Under the pieces are notes generated by a model, which was given only the letters and a program-made list of their open reading frames with translations, had not been told where the DNA came from and did no database searches. From NCBI GenBank assembly GCA_902798545.1, contig CADBWQ010000029.1:1-49188 (forward strand): a DNA stretch of 49,188 nucleotides, read 5' to 3'. Made by a program: the position numbers and the translations under genes. This document shows, in pieces, positions 46,284 to 49,188 of this stretch; within the stretch, counting starts at the first letter, position 1; each line of letters opens with the position of its first letter. Origin of the DNA: Oscillospiraceae bacterium. Lineage in GTDB: Bacteria > Bacillota > Clostridia > Oscillospirales > Oscillospiraceae.

Positions 46284-47558
46284 ATGAAAACCTGTGCCAT
46301 CGTGGGTATCAACTGGGGCGATGAGGGAAAAGGCCGCATGGTCGACCTGCTGACCGAGTCCTATGATATTGTCATCCGCTATCAGGGCGGGGGAAACGCC
46401 GGCCACACCGTTGTGAACCGCTACGGGAAGTTTGCGCTTCATCTGCTGCCCTCGGGCATCTTTCATCCGAATGTCGTGAATATACTCGGGAACGGCGTCG
46501 CTCTGGATCCCGAAAACCTCTGGACAGAGATCGAGGACGTCCGCGCCAGAGGCGTCACTGTGTCACCGGAAAACCTTCTGATCAGCGACCGGGCTTCTCT
46601 TCTGCTCCCCTGGCACCGGCAGCTGGACGGGCTGGAGGAAGCCCGTCTGAAGGACAAAAAATACGGCTCTACGAAGCAGGGTATCGCCCCCTTTTATTCC
46701 GATAAATACCAGAAGAAAACGGTTCTGGCCGGCGAGCTCTTCTATCCGGAGCATCTCCGGGCCCATCTGCAGGAACTCCTTGAGTGGAAAAACCTGATCC
46801 TGACCGGCGTGTACGGGGCAACGCCCTGGACCATGGAGCAGCTGATGCAGTGGGTCGGGGATTACGGCGAGAAGATCAGGCCTTTTGTCTGTGACACGGG
46901 TACCTGGCTGCGCCGCGCGGCAAGTGAGGGAAAGAGCATCCTGTTTGAAGCGCAGCTCGGCGCGCTTCGTGATCTCGACTACGGGATCTACCCCTATACG
47001 ACTTCCTCCAATGCCATCGCATCTTACGCGCCGGTGGGCTCCGGTCTTCCGACCGCCCGTCTCGACGAGGTGATTGGTGTGGTAAAGGCCTATTCCACCT
47101 GCGTCGGCGAGGGCCCCTTTGTCTGCGAGATGTTTGGAGACGAAGCGGAAAAACTCCGCGAAGCCGGCGGGGAATACGGCGCCAAGACCGGGCGGCCGCG
47201 CCGTGTCGGTCCCATCGACCTGGTGGCCACCCGCTACGGGGTTCAGGTTCAGGGCGCCACGGCCATCGCGCTGACCAAGCTGGATGTTCTGAGCGATATG
47301 GATCGGATTCCGGTCTGTGTGCAGTATGAGCTGAACGGTGAACGCAGCGACCGCTTCCCCTTCCCCGCCGCGCTGGATCTTGCAAGGCCCGTGATTGAAA
47401 CCATGGAGGGCTGGAACTGCGACATCTCCGGTGCCCGTACATGGGAGGACCTGCCGGAGGCGGCCCGCCGCTATGTGGAATTCATCGAAGAACAGATCGG
47501 CTGCCATATCCGCTATGTCTCTGTCGGCGCCGAACGGGATGCGTATCTCGTTCGTTGA
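46284..47558 (+). CDS. purA: Adenylosuccinate synthetase
   Basis: This 424-residue enzyme joins IMP and aspartate using GTP. The P-loop region NWGDEGKGRMVD (about residues 9-20) includes the catalytic Asp, and GGGNAGHT supplies the catalytic His. Later motifs are LFEAQLGALRDLDYGIYPYTTSSN, KAYSTCVGEGPF and TKLDVLSDMD. Compared with the common form, GTTGRGIGPAYEDK is replaced by GSTKQGIAPFYSDK, so this belongs to a divergent branch. AGAGAGG precedes the ATG. purB follows 26 bases later. Confidence 0.93.
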   Translation: MKTCAIVGINWGDEGKGRMVDLLTESYDIVIRYQGGGNAGHTVVNRYGKFALHLLPSGIFHPNVVNILGNGVALDPENLWTEIEDVRARGVTVSPENLLISDRASLLLPWHRQLDGLEEARLKDKKYGSTKQGIAPFYSDKYQKKTVLAGELFYPEHLRAHLQELLEWKNLILTGVYGATPWTMEQLMQWVGDYGEKIRPFVCDTGTWLRRAASEGKSILFEAQLGALRDLDYGIYPYTTSSNAIASYAPVGSGLPTARLDEVIGVVKAYSTCVGEGPFVCEMFGDEAEKLREAGGEYGAKTGRPRRVGPIDLVATRYGVQVQGATAIALTKLDVLSDMDRIPVCVQYELNGERSDRFPFPAALDLARPVIETMEGWNCDISGARTWEDLPEAARRYVEFIEEQIGCHIRYVSVGAERDAYLVR

Positions 47559-47584
47559 ATCCGGAATCAAACGAGGAACAGACC

Positions 47585-49000
47585 ATGTATGATCGTTATG
47601 AATCTCCCCTGATTACCCGCTATGCCTCCGACTCCATGCAGCGGCTTTTCTCCGCCCGGCGTCGTGCGGAGACCTGGCGAAGGCTCTGGCTCGCGCTGGC
47701 GAAGGCAGAGCATGAACTCGGCCTCCCGATCACAGAAGAACAGATCCGCGACCTGGAGGCCCACCTGACGGATATTGATTTTGACTGCATCTCCCGCCGC
47801 GAGAAGGAGGTCCGCCATGACGTCATGGCGCACATCTACGCCTATGGAAAAGCCGCCCCCTCGGCGGCGGGGATCATCCATCTCGGCGCCACCAGCTGCT
47901 ACGTCACCGACAACGGTGATCTGATTTTGTACCGCGAGGGGCTGAGAGCGCTCCGCGGTCAGCTCTGCTCGCTGCTCTCGGTTCTGGCGGACTTCGCCGA
48001 CCGGTACAAGGCGCTCCCGACTCTTGGCTATACTCATTATCAGCCGGCACAGCTTGTCACGGTCGGGAAGCGGGCCACGCTCTGGATGCAGGATCTGATC
48101 GCTGACCTGGAGGAGCTGGACTTTGTGCTCGGCAGTCTCCGCTTTCTCGGCTGCCGCGGCACCACCGGAACCGAAGCGAGCTTTCTGGACCTGTTCGAAG
48201 GTGACGAGGAGAAAATCGACCGGATGAACAGGCTGCTTGCCGAAGAATTCGGCTTTGAATCCTGCTTTCCGGTCTGCGGCCAGACCTATCCGCGCAAGAC
48301 GGATTCCCGCATTCTGAACAGCCTGAGTTCCATCGCCCAAAGCTGTTACCGCATGGCACAGGACATCCGCCTCCTGCAGCATGACCGCCAGCTGGAAGAA
48401 CCCTTTGAGGACAGCCAGATCGGCTCCTCCGCCATGGCCTACAAACGCAACCCCATGCGCTGTGAGCGCATCTGCTCTCTCTGCCGTTACCTGATGGTGG
48501 AATCCATGAACGCCCCCCTCACCGCCTCCGCCCAATGGCTGGAGCGCAGCCTCGACGACTCGGCCAACCGCCGTCTCTCCATGCCGGAGGCCTTCCTCTG
48601 CGCGGATGCGGTCCTGCGTCTGGCATACAATGTCTGCGCCGGTCTCCGCGTGAATGAAAAGATCATCGCGCGCACCGTCCGGGATCATCTCCCCTTCATG
48701 GCCACGGAAAACCTCCTGATGGAGGGTGTAAAGCGCGGCGGCGACCGCCAGCAGCTGCACGAGGTGATCCGCCGCTGCTCCATGGAGTCTGTCGCCGTCA
48801 TGCGGGAAGGGCTTCCCTGTGACCTGCTCTCGCGCCTGGCAGAGCATCCGGAATTCGGTCTCTCTGAGGCTGAGCTGAACGCGGTTCTGGATCCGAAAGC
48901 GTATATCGGGCGCGCACCAGAACAGGTGGAACGCTTCCTCTCACAGTATGAGCAGCTCTGGGCTGACGCAGCCGCCGAATCTGCCGAGATCACGGTCTGA
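47585..49000 (+). CDS. purB: Adenylosuccinate lyase
   Basis: This 471-residue enzyme of the fumarase/aspartase superfamily splits SAICAR and adenylosuccinate. Visible features are HDVMAHIYAYG, the His motif LGATSCYVTDNGD, TLGYTHYQPAQLVTVGKR, and the signature loop GSSAMAYKRNPMRCERI with the catalytic Ser. The ATG at 47585 has GAGGAA upstream and begins MYDRYESPLITRYAS, typical of the clostridial form. It completes a two-gene operon with purA, making AMP from IMP, and is followed by a terminator. Confidence 0.96.
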   Translation: MYDRYESPLITRYASDSMQRLFSARRRAETWRRLWLALAKAEHELGLPITEEQIRDLEAHLTDIDFDCISRREKEVRHDVMAHIYAYGKAAPSAAGIIHLGATSCYVTDNGDLILYREGLRALRGQLCSLLSVLADFADRYKALPTLGYTHYQPAQLVTVGKRATLWMQDLIADLEELDFVLGSLRFLGCRGTTGTEASFLDLFEGDEEKIDRMNRLLAEEFGFESCFPVCGQTYPRKTDSRILNSLSSIAQSCYRMAQDIRLLQHDRQLEEPFEDSQIGSSAMAYKRNPMRCERICSLCRYLMVESMNAPLTASAQWLERSLDDSANRRLSMPEAFLCADAVLRLAYNVCAGLRVNEKIIARTVRDHLPFMATENLLMEGVKRGGDRQQLHEVIRRCSMESVAVMREGLPCDLLSRLAEHPEFGLSEAELNAVLDPKAYIGRAPEQVERFLSQYEQLWADAAAESAEITV

Positions 49001-49017
49001 TCCGGGGCACACTTACA

Positions 49018-49060
49018 ACGAGCGCTTCTTCAATGTGAAGAAGCGCTCGTAACTGTTTTA
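49018..49060 (+). terminator. Terminator after purB
   Basis: A perfect 14-bp stem (49018-49031 with 49037-49050) with a 5-base loop is followed by AACTGTTTTA, 17 bases after the purB stop. Confidence 0.85.
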
Positions 49061-49071
49061 TAGGGTTCGAC

Positions 49072-49188
49072 TCAGCTTTCCATCCACACGGCCTCGAAGC
49101 TGACGTCGCCTGTAACCTTGAATGCCACACCGGGCGTCGTGGCAGTGACGCTCTTGTCGCTGCACTGCCAGTGATCGAATTTTGCCCC
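49072..49188 (-). CDS. C-terminal end of a probable surface repeat protein (partial)
   Basis: A minus-strand frame is open from the right edge to a TGA at 49072-49074, giving 38 residues. The text includes KFDHWQCSD, then TTPGVAFKVTGDVSFEAVWMES. The pattern of Phe-x-x-Trp followed by a beta-rich stretch ending in AVW resembles InlB-type B-repeats found in surface proteins of Gram-positive bacteria. The fragment is short, so the family is a tentative call. It is convergent with purB. Confidence 0.5.
   Translation of the reverse strand, partial: GAKFDHWQCSDKSVTATTPGVAFKVTGDVSFEAVWMES

Overview
The window looks like a GC-rich chromosome segment from a Gram-positive anaerobe, probably class Clostridia (Lachnospiraceae or a related family). 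The reasons are strong Shine-Dalgarno sites, type III glutamine synthetase, a CUT1 sugar ABC transporter next to a YesL-like protein, a LacI regulator, an ANTAR-domain protein and many transcription attenuators. No rRNA, tRNA, CRISPR array or insertion sequence was seen. Almost every base belongs to a recognisable gene or a compact regulatory gap.

Layout. (1) 1-2454: the end of a TRAP transporter operon (dctP fragment, dctQ, dctM). (2) 2529-14544: a sucrose/glucan island. An operon of amylosucrase, fructokinase and a YcxB-like protein diverges from a GH32 sucrase. An ABC importer (solute-binding protein plus two permeases) is followed by a YesL-like protein and an alpha-1,6-glucosidase. A LacI regulator diverges from the importer. 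Near-identical LacI-type operators lie on the sucrase promoter and on both sides of the importer promoter, which points to one local regulon. (3) 14676-20959: an F-type ATP synthase operon read leftward, in order a, c, b, a b'-delta-alpha fusion, gamma, beta, epsilon. (4) 21178-49000: a nitrogen and nucleotide island holding glnN, asnB, an ANTAR regulator, purC, an Amt-PII fusion, glmS, a UvrA paralogue, guaA, pyrG, gltD, gltB, a KaiC-like/PEP-synthase-like protein of unknown function, purA and purB. The last 117 bases hold the end of a probable surface repeat protein.

How it works together. The sugar island would import sucrose or related oligosaccharides, split them with GH32 or convert them with amylosucrase, and phosphorylate the released fructose. 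The nitrogen island gathers ammonium entry (Amt-PII), its fixation (GlnN, GltBD) and the main users of glutamine amide nitrogen (AsnB, GlmS, GuaA, PyrG). Several of these genes have their own promoter followed by a hairpin in the leader. glnN, amt and pyrG have terminator-like hairpins with U-runs, purC and pyrG share a conserved RNA core, and gltB and glmS share a 35-nt hairpin and an upstream block. The ANTAR protein in the middle is the obvious candidate trans-acting antiterminator, although no canonical ANTAR hexaloop pair was found.

Most unusual points: the single-frame b'-delta-alpha ATP synthase polypeptide, which conflicts with 1:3 stalk:alpha stoichiometry; the Amt-PII fusion with no Tyr at the uridylylation position; the shared purC/pyrG leader RNA; and the KaiC-like/PEP-synthase-like protein. 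Three lesions (frameshifts in atpD and in the sugar-binding protein gene, and a 22-bp tandem duplication at the atpF start) may be real or assembly errors and should be checked against reads.
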